Origin: Ruminococcoides sp052118065
Lineage (GTDB): Bacteria; Bacillota; Clostridia; Oscillospirales; Acutalibacteraceae
Length of the DNA: 56,957 nucleotides
Assembly: GCA_052118065.1 (NCBI GenBank)
Contig: JBQKHY010000014.1
Span: 1 to 56,957 of the forward strand
Direction of reading: 5' to 3'
Each line of letters starts with the position of its first letter. Within the stretch, counting starts at the first letter, position 1. Under the pieces are notes generated by a model that was not told the origin of the DNA, ran no database searches, and saw only the letters and a list, made by a program, of their open reading frames with translations. A program made the position numbers and the translations under genes. Of this stretch, positions 34,122-42,809 are shown in pieces.

Positions 34122-35472
34122 AGTTATGTTCTAATGAAGAGAAACGCATAAACTCACCTTGCCAATGAAGTTTAACTGCACTTGTTTCACCATGACGGTT
34201 CTTGGCAACTAAACATTCTGCTGAGTTAAGGTCAACTTGAGCGTTTGCAGCATCTTCTCCCTTATCTGCATAGTAACCTTCTCTATATAGGAAAAGAACA
34301 ATATCGGCATCCTGTTCGATAGAACCGGAATCTCTAAGGTCAGAAAGCATAGGCTTATGGTCCGGTCTTTGTTCACTGGCACGAGATAGCTGAGAAAGAC
34401 AAATTACCGGAACATTAATGTCCTTTGCCATAATCTTTAGATTCCTTGTAATTTCTGAAATTTCTTGAACTCTGTTGTTGGTAGCTTTTGCTGAACTCAT
34501 AAGTTGCAAGTAGTCGATAATTACAAGGTCAACACCTCTAAGTCTTCTTAACTTAGCTTTCATTTCAGGAACAGTGATACCGGAAGTTTCATCAAGGTAA
34601 ATCTCTGTTTTACCAAGAACATCACTGGCAGAAATAATCCTCTGCCACTCTTCATCATTAAGTTTACCTGTTCTAAGTTTAACACCACCAACAAGTGCTT
34701 CAACAGAAAGTAAACGAGATGCAAGCTGTTCCTTTGTCATTTCCAGAGAGAAGAAGGCAACCTTCTTCTTACTTTGAACTGCAACACTTCTTGCTATATT
34801 AAGAGCAAAAGAAGTTTTACCCATACCGGGTCTGGCAGCAAGAAGAATCAAGTCGGAACGGTTAAGACCTGTGATAACTCTGTCTAGGTCAGAAATACCT
34901 GTAGAAATAGGCTTGTAATTTTCATCCTCTTTACTTAGCTTTTCAAGTCTGTCAAATGTTTGATAGATAACTCTGTCAATTCTTTCAAGACCATCTACTG
35001 TTTTACCTTGACGAATATCAAAAATCTTCTGTTCGGCAGCATCAATCAGTTTATCCGGTTCAACAGTACCGGAACTTGCTGTTTCTATAATATCTCTTGA
35101 CGCTTCAATTAACTGTCTTAAATTAAATTTATCCCTTACCAGTTTTGCATATTCAACTGCATTTGTAATTGAAGGACAACTGTTTGCCAAATCAAACAAA
35201 TAGGTTTTGCCGGTAGCTTCATCAAAATCTTTCTCATACTTTAAAGCCTCCAAAAGTGTAACAGAGTCAAGTGGTCTGGACTCTGCAAACATTTCGGTCA
35301 TTTTACCGTATATAACCTTATGGGTTTGAATATAGAAATAATCGGGATTAGGAATAATCTCAATTATACTATCAAGGCAACTTGGTTCCATTACAAGTGC
35401 ACCTAAGACTGCTTGTTCAGCCTCAGGTGAATATGGCAAATTCATACTATCATAAGTACCTATCTCAGCCAT
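34114..35472 (-). CDS. dnaB: replicative DNA helicase
   Basis: This is the hexameric helicase at the replication fork. The N-terminal DnaB domain (LPYSPEAEQAVLGALV) covers roughly 12-120 and the RecA-like domain begins near 185 with Walker A AARPGMGKT (212-220), then FFSLEMTKEQLASRL and VIIDYLQLM (about 312-320). 452 aa is normal and no intein is present. AGAGGT precedes the ATG. It is adjacent to rplI (9 bp), a classic Firmicutes order. Confidence 0.97.
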   Translation of the reverse strand: MAEIGTYDSMNLPYSPEAEQAVLGALVMEPSCLDSIIEIIPNPDYFYIQTHKVIYGKMTEMFAESRPLDSVTLLEALKYEKDFDEATGKTYLFDLANSCPSITNAVEYAKLVRDKFNLRQLIEASRDIIETASSGTVEPDKLIDAAEQKIFDIRQGKTVDGLERIDRVIYQTFDRLEKLSKEDENYKPISTGISDLDRVITGLNRSDLILLAARPGMGKTSFALNIARSVAVQSKKKVAFFSLEMTKEQLASRLLSVEALVGGVKLRTGKLNDEEWQRIISASDVLGKTEIYLDETSGITVPEMKAKLRRLRGVDLVIIDYLQLMSSAKATNNRVQEISEITRNLKIMAKDINVPVICLSQLSRASEQRPDHKPMLSDLRDSGSIEQDADIVLFLYREGYYADKGEDAANAQVDLNSAECLVAKNRHGETSAVKLHWQGEFMRFSSLEHNYE

Positions 35473-35481
35473 AATAACCTC

Positions 35482-35928
35482 TTAAGCTTCTGTTACCTGT
35501 ACTTTAATATTTGCAACAATACCGTTATATAGCTTTACTGTAGCATTGTATGTACCAAAAGCCTTAATATCTGTATCAAGAGTTACCTTTCTCTTATCTA
35601 CAGAAATTGCATACTGTTTCTTAATTTCTTGAGCAATTTCCTTTGATGTAACAGAACCAAATAGTCTGCCGTTAGAACCTGCTTTTGCAGTCATTTTGAA
35701 AACCTGACCTTCTAGCTTGTTCTTACTTGCAGTTGCTTGTTTAATCTGAGTATCAATCTTAAACTGCTTACTGCTTTCAGCATTTTTTAGTTCGTTCATA
35801 GCCTTGTTATCAGCTTCGGCAGCTAGATTTCTTGGGAAAAGAAAATTACGAGCATAACCGTCAGATGTTTCTACTAGCTCACCTTTTTTACCTAAATTTC
35901 TAACATCTTGTTTTAAAACTACTTTCAT
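35482..35928 (-). CDS. rplI: 50S ribosomal protein L9
   Basis: The 148-aa protein begins MKVVLKQDVRNLGKKGELVETSDGYARNFL, the L9 signature, followed by the long connecting helix (about 40-75) and the C-terminal domain. Its ATG overlaps the gdpP stop as ATGA. Confidence 0.98.
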   Translation of the reverse strand: MKVVLKQDVRNLGKKGELVETSDGYARNFLFPRNLAAEADNKAMNELKNAESSKQFKIDTQIKQATASKNKLEGQVFKMTAKAGSNGRLFGSVTSKEIAQEIKKQYAISVDKRKVTLDTDIKAFGTYNATVKLYNGIVANIKVQVTEA

Positions 35929-37883
35929 TTTAAAATTCCTTTCTTCCTAAGTTCTTTAATTTTTGCAATTAGCATATTTTCTGCTATTTCTTGATTTTCA
36001 ACCTCTAGCTGACAAGCTGCCATTGTTAAATGGCCACCACCACCCAGAGCCTCCATAACTACCTGTACATTCATTTTGCCATAACTTCGTGCAGAGATAC
36101 CTATGGTTTTATTATCTATTCTAAATATTACAAATGATGAATTTACACCTTCAAAGCTAAGTAGTTCATCTGCTGCTTGAGCAGCAACTACTCTAACATT
36201 TTGTACACCATCATTTGCGTGAGAAATTGCAATAGTATCCATAACTTTTGTATTACAAACAATTTCAGACTTTGTTCTGTAGGCCTCAATATCACCTGAA
36301 AAAAGTCGCTTAACATTAATAGTATTGGCACCTTTCTGCTTTAGATAAGCTGCTGCCTCAAAGGTTCTTACACCTGTTTTGATAACAAAGTTCTTTGTAT
36401 CCAGCATAATACCGGCAAGTAATGCTCCTGCCTCAAAACCACTTAAATAATCATCACCGATATATGAAATAATTTCAGAAACCATTTCACAGGCTGAAGA
36501 AGCTAGTGGTTCATGGAAAAAGATTAGTGCGTTATTGATAAAGTTAACCATTTTTCTATGGTGGTCAATTACAATAACCTTTTTGCACTTTTCATAAATT
36601 TCTTTACTTTCAATAAAGGTACTGATGTGAGTATCTAAGATAATAAGCAAAGTACCGTTATTTATTTTCTTAAGACCTTCAGCAGGTGTAATGAAAGCAT
36701 TTTCAAGACCATTTTCTTTTGCTGAGTCAATAAGTTGTTTTGCATTACTTGTTCTTTCATTACAAACTATATAAGCCGTTTTGTTAAGTGACTTTGTGAT
36801 TGTGCTATACATACCGATTGATGCACCAACACAGTCAAGGTCGCTGTAGTTATGTCCCATTAAGATAACATTATCAGCCTTTAGGATAGTATTCTTAATA
36901 TTACCGGCAAAGGTTCTTGTACGAACTTTACTACGCTTTTCAACACCGGCAGAAACACCACCATAAAACTCATATTCATCATTAATAGAAACTGCTACCT
37001 GGTCACCACCTCTACCAAGTGCCATTTCAAGTGCTTTCTTAGCAGCCATATCACTTTCTCTGATACTGTCCTTACCTCTACCGATACCGATAGAAACTGT
37101 AGCACTTTTGCCTTCAAGTTTAATATCTCTGATTGTATCAAGGATTTTAAACTTACCCTCAGTAATTTCTTTAATAGCTGATTCTTCAAAGATTAGCATA
37201 TATCTTGTTGGTGAAATTTTGGTATACATAGCATTGTTTTCACTTGCCCATTTCTGAACAGTTCTTTCAACTGCCAAAAGAATTTCACCTTCGGTTTCAC
37301 CATCTGAGTCAGTATCAAAATCGTCTGCATTATCAAATAGTACAAATGCTACTGAGGCTTTCTTGTTGTAAAAATCATTTTCAATATTTCTATAATATGT
37401 ATCGTCAATATAGTAAAGTACAGTAGTTTCTTTAGATAAATTACCAAACACTCTAAAGTACTTATCGTTTAATTTAAGCTTAATTGGCTTTTTAGAGATA
37501 AAGTCCCTTAGTCTTCTTGTACCGATATATGTATCTATCTTATAGCCTATTGGGTCTTTACCCTTTGACAATACATTTGTAAAGCTACTGTTTGTCCAAA
37601 TAATATCATTATGAGGACCAACAATTGCTATAGGAAAATCAAAATTTTCCAAATATATTTTATCTACATCAGCAGTTCTTTCAACTGCTCCCTTTATCAG
37701 TCCTCTAACATATTTTCTGAATTTTAAATTCATAATAAGGACAAATGCTAAACTAGCCAAGGAAACAACAAATTCAACTATAAATAGATAAACATTATAT
37801 CTAATTGAGATAAAAGACATTAAGCACATTAACACTGCAAAAATCAAGAACATAGGTGTTAATGACCATTTCTTTCTGTTCAA
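35925..37883 (-). CDS. gdpP: cyclic-di-AMP phosphodiesterase GdpP
   Basis: GdpP hydrolyses c-di-AMP at the membrane and so affects wall and potassium homeostasis. Two membrane segments (about 10-52) precede a PAS-like domain (about 75-170), a degenerate GGDEF domain (about 172-300, with SPTRYM where GGDEF would be) and a DHH/DHHA1 domain. Metal-binding motifs are GHNYSDLD (343-350), DTH (417-419), DHH (440-442) and GGGGH near 613. 652 aa is typical. It lies 49 bp after rnj and overlaps rplI. Confidence 0.95.
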   Translation of the reverse strand: MNRKKWSLTPMFLIFAVLMCLMSFISIRYNVYLFIVEFVVSLASLAFVLIMNLKFRKYVRGLIKGAVERTADVDKIYLENFDFPIAIVGPHNDIIWTNSSFTNVLSKGKDPIGYKIDTYIGTRRLRDFISKKPIKLKLNDKYFRVFGNLSKETTVLYYIDDTYYRNIENDFYNKKASVAFVLFDNADDFDTDSDGETEGEILLAVERTVQKWASENNAMYTKISPTRYMLIFEESAIKEITEGKFKILDTIRDIKLEGKSATVSIGIGRGKDSIRESDMAAKKALEMALGRGGDQVAVSINDEYEFYGGVSAGVEKRSKVRTRTFAGNIKNTILKADNVILMGHNYSDLDCVGASIGMYSTITKSLNKTAYIVCNERTSNAKQLIDSAKENGLENAFITPAEGLKKINNGTLLIILDTHISTFIESKEIYEKCKKVIVIDHHRKMVNFINNALIFFHEPLASSACEMVSEIISYIGDDYLSGFEAGALLAGIMLDTKNFVIKTGVRTFEAAAYLKQKGANTINVKRLFSGDIEAYRTKSEIVCNTKVMDTIAISHANDGVQNVRVVAAQAADELLSFEGVNSSFVIFRIDNKTIGISARSYGKMNVQVVMEALGGGGHLTMAACQLEVENQEIAENMLIAKIKELRKKGILK

Positions 37884-37932
37884 TTTACTGCCTCCTTTCG
37901 GCTAAACTTTTAATCTAAACTTTTAATTTAAA

Positions 37933-39807
37933 TTATACTTCCATTAAGATTGGTAAAATCATAGGACTTCTGCCTGTTTTATTAAAGATAACCTTTGAAA
38001 CATCATCTTTAATTCTGTTCTTAATAACGCCCCATTCGTGAATGTTATTGTCACAACAATCATCAAGTACATATAAAGCAGTTGACTTAATATCTTTCAT
38101 TAAGTCCTCACTTTCTCTTACATATACAAAACCTCTTGAAACAATATCAGGACCTGAAATAACATGACCGTCATATACATCAAGGGAGGCAACAATAATA
38201 ATCAAACCATCCTGAGCAAGGTGCTTTCTGTCTCTTAATACGATACTACCAACATCGCCAACACCAAAGCCATCAACAAATACTTTACCTGCAGGTACTT
38301 TTGGTAATTCTTTCATAAAGTTTTCGTTAAGTTCAAGCTGAGTACCAATGTCAGCTATAAATGTATTCTTCTTGTCAATACCAAGAGAAACTGCAATATC
38401 CTGACTTTTTCTTAAATGCTTTTGTTCACCATGTACAGGAATATAGTACTTTGGCTTTACAAGACTTGTAATAATCTTATGTTCCTCAGCACAAGCATGG
38501 CCTGAAACATGGACTTCATACATTGACTCATAAACAACTTTACAACCTTTTTTGAGAAGTTCATCAACAACATTACCTACTGACTTTTCATTACCCGGAA
38601 TTGGGTTAGCTGAAATAATAATAAAGTCACCTGTACCGACAGTAATCTTTCTGTGGTCAGAGAATGCCATTCTTGTTAGAGCTGACATTGGTTCCCCCTG
38701 TGAACCTGTTGTTACAAGAACAATCTCTTGTGGTGTATATTGTGGAATTTGGTCAATATCTATAATAATATTTTCCGGAATATCAATATAGCCAAGTTCA
38801 TTAGCTACTTTCATATAGTTAATCATTGACCTACCGGAAAAAGCAACTTTTCTGCCAAACTTTTTAGCACAATTAATAATCTGCTGTGCTCTGTTAACAT
38901 TACTTGCAAATGTTGCAATAATGATTCTTTCTTTTTCTGCCTTTTGGAAAAGGTTTTTAAAGCTATCATAAACAGTATGTTCTGTTGGTGTATAACCTTC
39001 TCTTGACGCATTTGTTGAGTCTGACATTAAAGCCAAAACACCCTCATCACCAAGTCTTGCAAATCTGTTAAGGTCAATCATACCACCTGAAATTGGTGTA
39101 CAGTCAATCTTAAAGTCACCTGTATGAACAATAGTACCTGCAGGTGTATGGAGTGCAATTGCTACTGCATCAGGGATTGAGTGGTTAACATGAATAAACT
39201 CAGCAGTCATTTTTCCTAGTTTAACCTTATCACCGGCTTGAACTGTAATAAGTTCTGTGCTTTGTAATAGAGAATGTTCCTTCAGCTTATTCTCTACAAG
39301 ACCTAAAGTTAAAGGTGTACCGTAAATTGGTGCTGACATTTCTGTTAATAGATATGGCAAACCACCAATATGGTCCTCATGACCATGAGTTAGCAAAATA
39401 GCCTTTACCCTATCCTTGTTCTGAATTAGATAAGTAAAGTCAGGTATTACAAGGTCAACACCTAACATTTCACCATCAGGGAAAGCCATACCACAATCAA
39501 GTACTATGATTTCATCTTCACATTCAAACAGTGTAATATTCTTACCGATTTCGTTAAGACCACCTAGGAATGAAATCTTAATTGATGGCTTTGGTTTTTG
39601 AATAGGCTTGTTATACTTTTTGCCGGTAATGTTAATTCGGTTACTGTTTCTTTTACTATTACTGTTAAAGTACTTTTTACTGTTACCCTTATTATTTCTG
39701 TTACTGTTCTTGCCATTGTTATTACGATTCTTATACTGATTTCTGTTCTGGTAATTGTTTCTTCTGTTATTACCATTATTTCTTTTGGCATTATTTTCTG
39801 AATTCAC
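37933..39807 (-). CDS. rnj: ribonuclease J
   Basis: RNase J is the metallo-beta-lactamase/beta-CASP exo- and endoribonuclease that drives mRNA decay in Firmicutes. The zinc motif is HGHEDHIGG (141-149), with SFLGGLNEIGKN (79-90), DSTNA, SGHA and HGEQKHL further on. The first 70 or so residues are an extension made almost entirely of Asn, Arg, Lys, Ser and Gly (about 25 of the first 60 are Asn), which is not part of the catalytic fold and should be disordered. The start is GTG at 39807, supported by GGAGG seven bases upstream. It is first in the seven-gene operon. Confidence 0.95.
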   Translation of the reverse strand: MNSENNAKRNNGNNRRNNYQNRNQYKNRNNNGKNSNRNNKGNSKKYFNSNSKRNSNRINITGKKYNKPIQKPKPSIKISFLGGLNEIGKNITLFECEDEIIVLDCGMAFPDGEMLGVDLVIPDFTYLIQNKDRVKAILLTHGHEDHIGGLPYLLTEMSAPIYGTPLTLGLVENKLKEHSLLQSTELITVQAGDKVKLGKMTAEFIHVNHSIPDAVAIALHTPAGTIVHTGDFKIDCTPISGGMIDLNRFARLGDEGVLALMSDSTNASREGYTPTEHTVYDSFKNLFQKAEKERIIIATFASNVNRAQQIINCAKKFGRKVAFSGRSMINYMKVANELGYIDIPENIIIDIDQIPQYTPQEIVLVTTGSQGEPMSALTRMAFSDHRKITVGTGDFIIISANPIPGNEKSVGNVVDELLKKGCKVVYESMYEVHVSGHACAEEHKIITSLVKPKYYIPVHGEQKHLRKSQDIAVSLGIDKKNTFIADIGTQLELNENFMKELPKVPAGKVFVDGFGVGDVGSIVLRDRKHLAQDGLIIIVASLDVYDGHVISGPDIVSRGFVYVRESEDLMKDIKSTALYVLDDCCDNNIHEWGVIKNRIKDDVSKVIFNKTGRSPMILPILMEV

Positions 39808-39982
39808 TTACTGTCCTCCGTCTTTCTTTATAATCTTTATATTAAAAAATATATGTATTAATGTGATGACACTCTAATAATTCCGTACAAAAGTATCAAT
39901 TCACTATCAACCTAAATTAAAAAATACCGATGAGTTAGCATATTGTAACTAATGATATTACTCCACAATATAGTTATATTAT
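39808..39982 (-). promoter_or_regulatory. long 5' leader of rnj
   Basis: The predicted transcription start (near 39976) leaves a leader of about 170 nt before the GTG. It is A/T-rich; I see no known riboswitch fold and no strong hairpin. It includes the GGAGG ribosome binding site at about 39817. Confidence 0.4.
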
Positions 39983-40011
39983 ATAATACTATTATTTATA
40001 TTTAAAGTCAA
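39983..40011 (-). promoter_or_regulatory. rnj operon promoter
   Basis: On the minus strand, -35 TTGACT (40011-40006) and -10 TATTAT (39988-39983) with a 17-bp spacer. From here to rnhA at 40146 nothing else is recognisable apart from that gene's own promoter region. Confidence 0.7.
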
Positions 40012-40145
40012 GACCACAACCACCCCACAAAAACTATTTTACCAAGTAATGGATAAAAGTAGTATTGGCTTAATTTCTATAAATATAAGTTATTGAAATT
40101 TTTTATTTTATATGATACCATACAAAATATAGAAAAGAGGTAAAT

Positions 40146-40583
40146 ATGAAGAAAGTAGAAATTTTTACAGATGGTGCTTGTTCCGGTAATCCGGGTCCAG
40201 GTGGATATGGTGCTATACTAAGGTACAACGGTCATGAAAAAGAAATAAGTGGTGGTGAAAAAGAAACCACAAACAACAGAATGGAACTGCTGGCAGTTAT
40301 TGAGTCATTAAAACTATTAAAAGAACCTTGTGAGGTTATGCTTTATTCTGACTCACAATATGTTTGCAATGCTTTTAACCTTGGATGGATAAAGAAATGG
40401 CATGCAAATAACTGGATGAGAAACAAGAAAGAATCAGTGAAAAACCCTGATCTATGGAAAGAACTATATGCACTTTGTGAAAAGCACAAGGTAACATATA
40501 ATTGGGTTAAAGGTCATGCAGGTCATCCTGAAAATGAAAGATGTGACACTTTAGCAGTTAATTTTTATCAGCAATACTTATAA
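40146..40583 (+). CDS. rnhA: ribonuclease HI
   Basis: This cytoplasmic nuclease removes RNA from RNA-DNA hybrids. The 145-aa protein shows the active-site pattern: Asp in FTDGACSGNPGPGG (7-20), Glu in TTNNRMELLAVIESL (about 43-57), Asp in YSDSQYV (about 67-73), and a C-terminal NERCDTLAV with the fourth acidic residue. The basic handle WIKKWHANNWMRNKK is present, so it is the E. coli-like type. AGAGGT precedes the ATG. It converges on nrdR. Confidence 0.97.
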   Translation: MKKVEIFTDGACSGNPGPGGYGAILRYNGHEKEISGGEKETTNNRMELLAVIESLKLLKEPCEVMLYSDSQYVCNAFNLGWIKKWHANNWMRNKKESVKNPDLWKELYALCEKHKVTYNWVKGHAGHPENERCDTLAVNFYQQYL

Positions 40584-40606
40584 TTAAACATTAATATTAC
40601 AGAGAA

Positions 40607-40640
40607 AAAGAGGTTATCTAAAAAACAGATAACCTCTTTC
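40607..40640. terminator. bidirectional terminator between rnhA and nrdR
   Basis: AGAGGTTATCT (40609-40619) pairs perfectly with AGATAACCTCT (40627-40637) between the two convergent genes, with T-rich flanks on both strands. Confidence 0.9.
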
Positions 40641-40667
40641 TATATACCTAAAAAATCCTAAAATATA

Positions 40668-41123
40668 TTACTTTTCTTTTAGCAACTTATTTAGTTCTTC
40701 CATAAATGTATTTATGTCCTTAAATGAACGATAAACAGATGCAAAACGAACATAAGCAACTTCATCAACAGCTTTTAGCTTTTCCATTGTTAACTCACCG
40801 ATAGACTGAGAAGTTACTTCCCTATCCAGTGAACTTTGAAGTGTACTTTCAATTGAATCAACAATTTGGTCAACTTGTTCAAGAGAAACAGGTCGCTTCT
40901 CACAAGCTCTAAGAATACCTGCAGTTAGCTTATTTCTGTCAAAAACTTCTCTTGACTTGTCACGCTTTACAACAATAATCGGTACACTTTCGATTACTTC
41001 ATGTGTTGTAAATCTCTTTTTACAATTTAAACATTCTCTACGACGACGAATTCTCTCTCCATCATCAGCAGGTCGAGAATCAATAACTTTACTTTCTTCG
41101 TAACCACAGTAAGGACACTTCAT
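40668..41123 (-). CDS. nrdR: transcriptional repressor NrdR
   Basis: NrdR represses ribonucleotide reductase genes in response to dATP/ATP. The 151-aa protein has an N-terminal zinc ribbon (CPYCGYEES near 3-11 and CLNCKKRFTTHE near 31-42) and an ATP-cone domain (VVKRDKSREVFDRNKL onward). Length and motifs fit exactly. A NrdR-like box fills the spacer of its own promoter, suggesting autoregulation. No nrd reductase gene is in the window. Confidence 0.97.
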   Translation of the reverse strand: MKCPYCGYEESKVIDSRPADDGERIRRRRECLNCKKRFTTHEVIESVPIIVVKRDKSREVFDRNKLTAGILRACEKRPVSLEQVDQIVDSIESTLQSSLDREVTSQSIGELTMEKLKAVDEVAYVRFASVYRSFKDINTFMEELNKLLKEK

Positions 41124-41174
41124 ATTACCACTCCAAAATATAACTAAACTATGCGTTTATAATTCTATATTCAC

Positions 41175-41202
41175 ATTATACCACAATATATAGTAGAAAC
41201 AA
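41175..41202 (-). promoter_or_regulatory. nrdR promoter
   Basis: On the minus strand, -35 TTGTTT (41202-41197) and -10 TATAAT (41180-41175) with a 16-bp spacer; the spacer is the box described at 41181-41196. Confidence 0.6.
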
Positions 41203-41241
41203 GTTAAAGTTTCATTACAAATAGGTTACAATATATCACTT
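41181..41241. promoter_or_regulatory. candidate NrdR boxes upstream of nrdR
   Basis: CCACAATATATAGTAG (41181-41196) and TTACAATATATCACTT (41226-41241) share ACAATATAT and resemble the NrdR consensus (about ACACWATATWKWGTGT). The first exactly occupies the nrdR -35/-10 spacer. The spacing between the two (45 bp) is longer than the usual three helical turns, so the second is weaker. Confidence 0.45.
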
Positions 41242-41361
41242 TTTCTCAGTATTTATCTATATTATTCAATAGACACAAGGGAATTTTCTATTGTGTCTAA
41301 CATTAATCAACTTTTTGTACAAATTTGTCGAATAAGATACATCTGTATTAACAAATGGTTA

Positions 41362-41389
41362 TTGAATTATTATTATAGAATAATATAAT
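41362..41389 (+). promoter_or_regulatory. promoter of the CmpB-like membrane protein gene
   Basis: -35 TTGAAT (41362-41367) and -10 TATAAT (41384-41389) with a 16-bp spacer on the plus strand. Confidence 0.6.
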
Positions 41390-41415
41390 GTATATAAAAA
41401 GAATGGTGATGAGAT

Positions 41416-42258
41416 ATGAATTTTCACATTAGTGTATATACCGTAGAAAATATATTCCTATGGTTAATAATTTACAGTGTTATTGGTTGGATATATGAAA
41501 GTACATTATGCTCAATAACAGAGAAAAGATTTGTCAACAGAGGTTTCCTAAACGGACCTTACTGCCCTATTTATGGGTTTGGTGCAATACTTGACATTTT
41601 AATATTAGGGTGGATAGAGAATCCCATACTATTATTTGTATTAAGTGCAATTCTTACTTGCACCCTTGAATATATAACATCATACCTTATGGAAAAGCTT
41701 TTCCATGCAAGATGGTGGGATTATTCAAACAGAAAGTTCAATATTAATGGCAGAGTTTGCTTAATCGGTGCAGTGGTATTTGGTACATTATCACTAATAC
41801 TGATAAAGTTAGTTCATCCACTTGTACTGAAAATGATTGGTATGATGAATGACACTTTATTCCACACAATTGTTATTGCACTTGCAGTTATCTTTATTAC
41901 AGATAATGTTATTACAATTGCAGGTTTCTGTCACTTTGATAAGAAAATCAAGAAATTTGCCGATGAATTTAAAATTCAAACAGAAAAACTTTCTGAAAAT
42001 ATTAAGGTCAAAACTGAGGATATTACTGAGGATATTAAAGTTAAAGCTGAAAATATTAAGGCAAAAACAGAAAATATTAAAAACAAAACTAACATTCAAG
42101 TGCCAAGTGTATTTTCCGATATTCAAGAGAATTTAGCTAAGAAATTTAACTTCCAAGAAAAAAGAATGTTAAAAGCCTTCCCTAAATTTAAATCTATTAA
42201 TTATAACGAAGTCCTAGAGGACCTAAAAGAAAAACTAAAAATTAAAAGAAGAAAATAG
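41416..42258 (+). CDS. CmpB-like (putative ABC-transporter type IV) membrane protein
   Basis: The 280-aa protein fits the family often labelled putative ABC-transporter type IV (ABC_trans_CmpB): GWIYESTLCSITEKRFVNRG (about 24-43), GFLNGPYCPIYGFG and WWDYSNRKFNINGRVCL are its hallmark segments. There are about five or six membrane segments in residues 1-175. The C-terminal 100 residues are soluble and include a charged amphipathic stretch (about 190-230) of near-heptad repeats such as ENIKVKT, KVKAENI and KAKTENI, likely a helix or coiled coil. The function of the family is unknown; no ATPase partner is adjacent. Confidence 0.75.
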   Translation: MNFHISVYTVENIFLWLIIYSVIGWIYESTLCSITEKRFVNRGFLNGPYCPIYGFGAILDILILGWIENPILLFVLSAILTCTLEYITSYLMEKLFHARWWDYSNRKFNINGRVCLIGAVVFGTLSLILIKLVHPLVLKMIGMMNDTLFHTIVIALAVIFITDNVITIAGFCHFDKKIKKFADEFKIQTEKLSENIKVKTEDITEDIKVKAENIKAKTENIKNKTNIQVPSVFSDIQENLAKKFNFQEKRMLKAFPKFKSINYNEVLEDLKEKLKIKRRK

Positions 42259-42333
42259 TTTTCTTTGATGATTTTTAGTTTTAGTACAAATTAGCTTTTT
42301 CAATTTTGATTGGCTAATCTATAATTTGCATCA

Positions 42334-42680
42334 ACAAATTAGAGTTTGTGGAGTTGTTTATGTAATGTAGGTTAATTAGATATCAACCGATTAATTCATT
42401 TAATTTATAGTTTTATCCCTCCTTCAGTCGATTTATAAAAGGTAAATTGCCGTACCGTCAATTTACAATCGACAGCTCCCTCGTCTGAGGGAGCCAAGCA
42501 TAATATGTACAAACTTATAAATTTGTACATAATTAAAGAAATTGTACATACCTTGTTGCCTCCCTCGCTGAGGGAGGTGGCTTTGCGTATGCAAAGACGG
42601 AAGGAGTGATTGGAATTGTAAATTCATTTACAATTCCATATTAGTTGAAACTATCAAATAGCCCCACAAACCCTAATTTA
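42334..42680. repeat. repeat island D (smallest complete island)
   Basis: It starts with ACAAATTAGAGTTTGTGGAG (42334-42353) and ends with the inverted GCCCCACAAACCCTAATTTA (42661-42680). Between them is one two-halved CTCCTTC element (about 42417-42637) whose right half ends with GGAATTGTAAA/TTTACAATTCC (42612-42637); the left half lacks the leading palindrome. At about 347 bp it gives the clearest view of a single unit. Bases 42350-42459 are identical to 56848-56957. It lies between the stop codon of the CmpB-like gene and the terminator at 42699. Confidence 0.8.
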
Positions 42681-42698
42681 TCAAATAAAACCATACTT

Positions 42699-42730
42699 CC
42701 ACCTACAATTATGTAGGTGGTTTTTTTTTC
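42699..42730 (+). terminator. terminator downstream of island D
   Basis: CCACCTACA (42699-42707) pairs with TGTAGGTGG (42712-42720), followed by nine T on the plus strand. It would terminate transcripts from the CmpB-like gene after they cross island D. Confidence 0.92.
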
Positions 42731-42735
42731 TGATA

Positions 42736-42761
42736 AATTCCATATATAGGATTATGGAATT
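42736..42761. promoter_or_regulatory. inverted repeat upstream of the YczE-like gene
   Basis: AATTCCATA (42736-42744) and TATGGAATT (42753-42761) are perfect inverted arms around 8 bp. The second arm falls where the -35 of a promoter with -10 TACAAT (42778-42783) would be. This is a possible operator. Confidence 0.4.
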
Positions 42762-42809
42762 TTCTGTTATTTTGTAGTACAATGAGATAAATTGAAAAGG
42801 TGTGATTTT

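Noticed and set aside
41857..42126. 89-aa Cys/Asn/Phe-rich open frame on the minus strand
   Set aside because: It is the complement of the Lys/Glu-rich tail of the CmpB-like gene and has no ribosome binding site.
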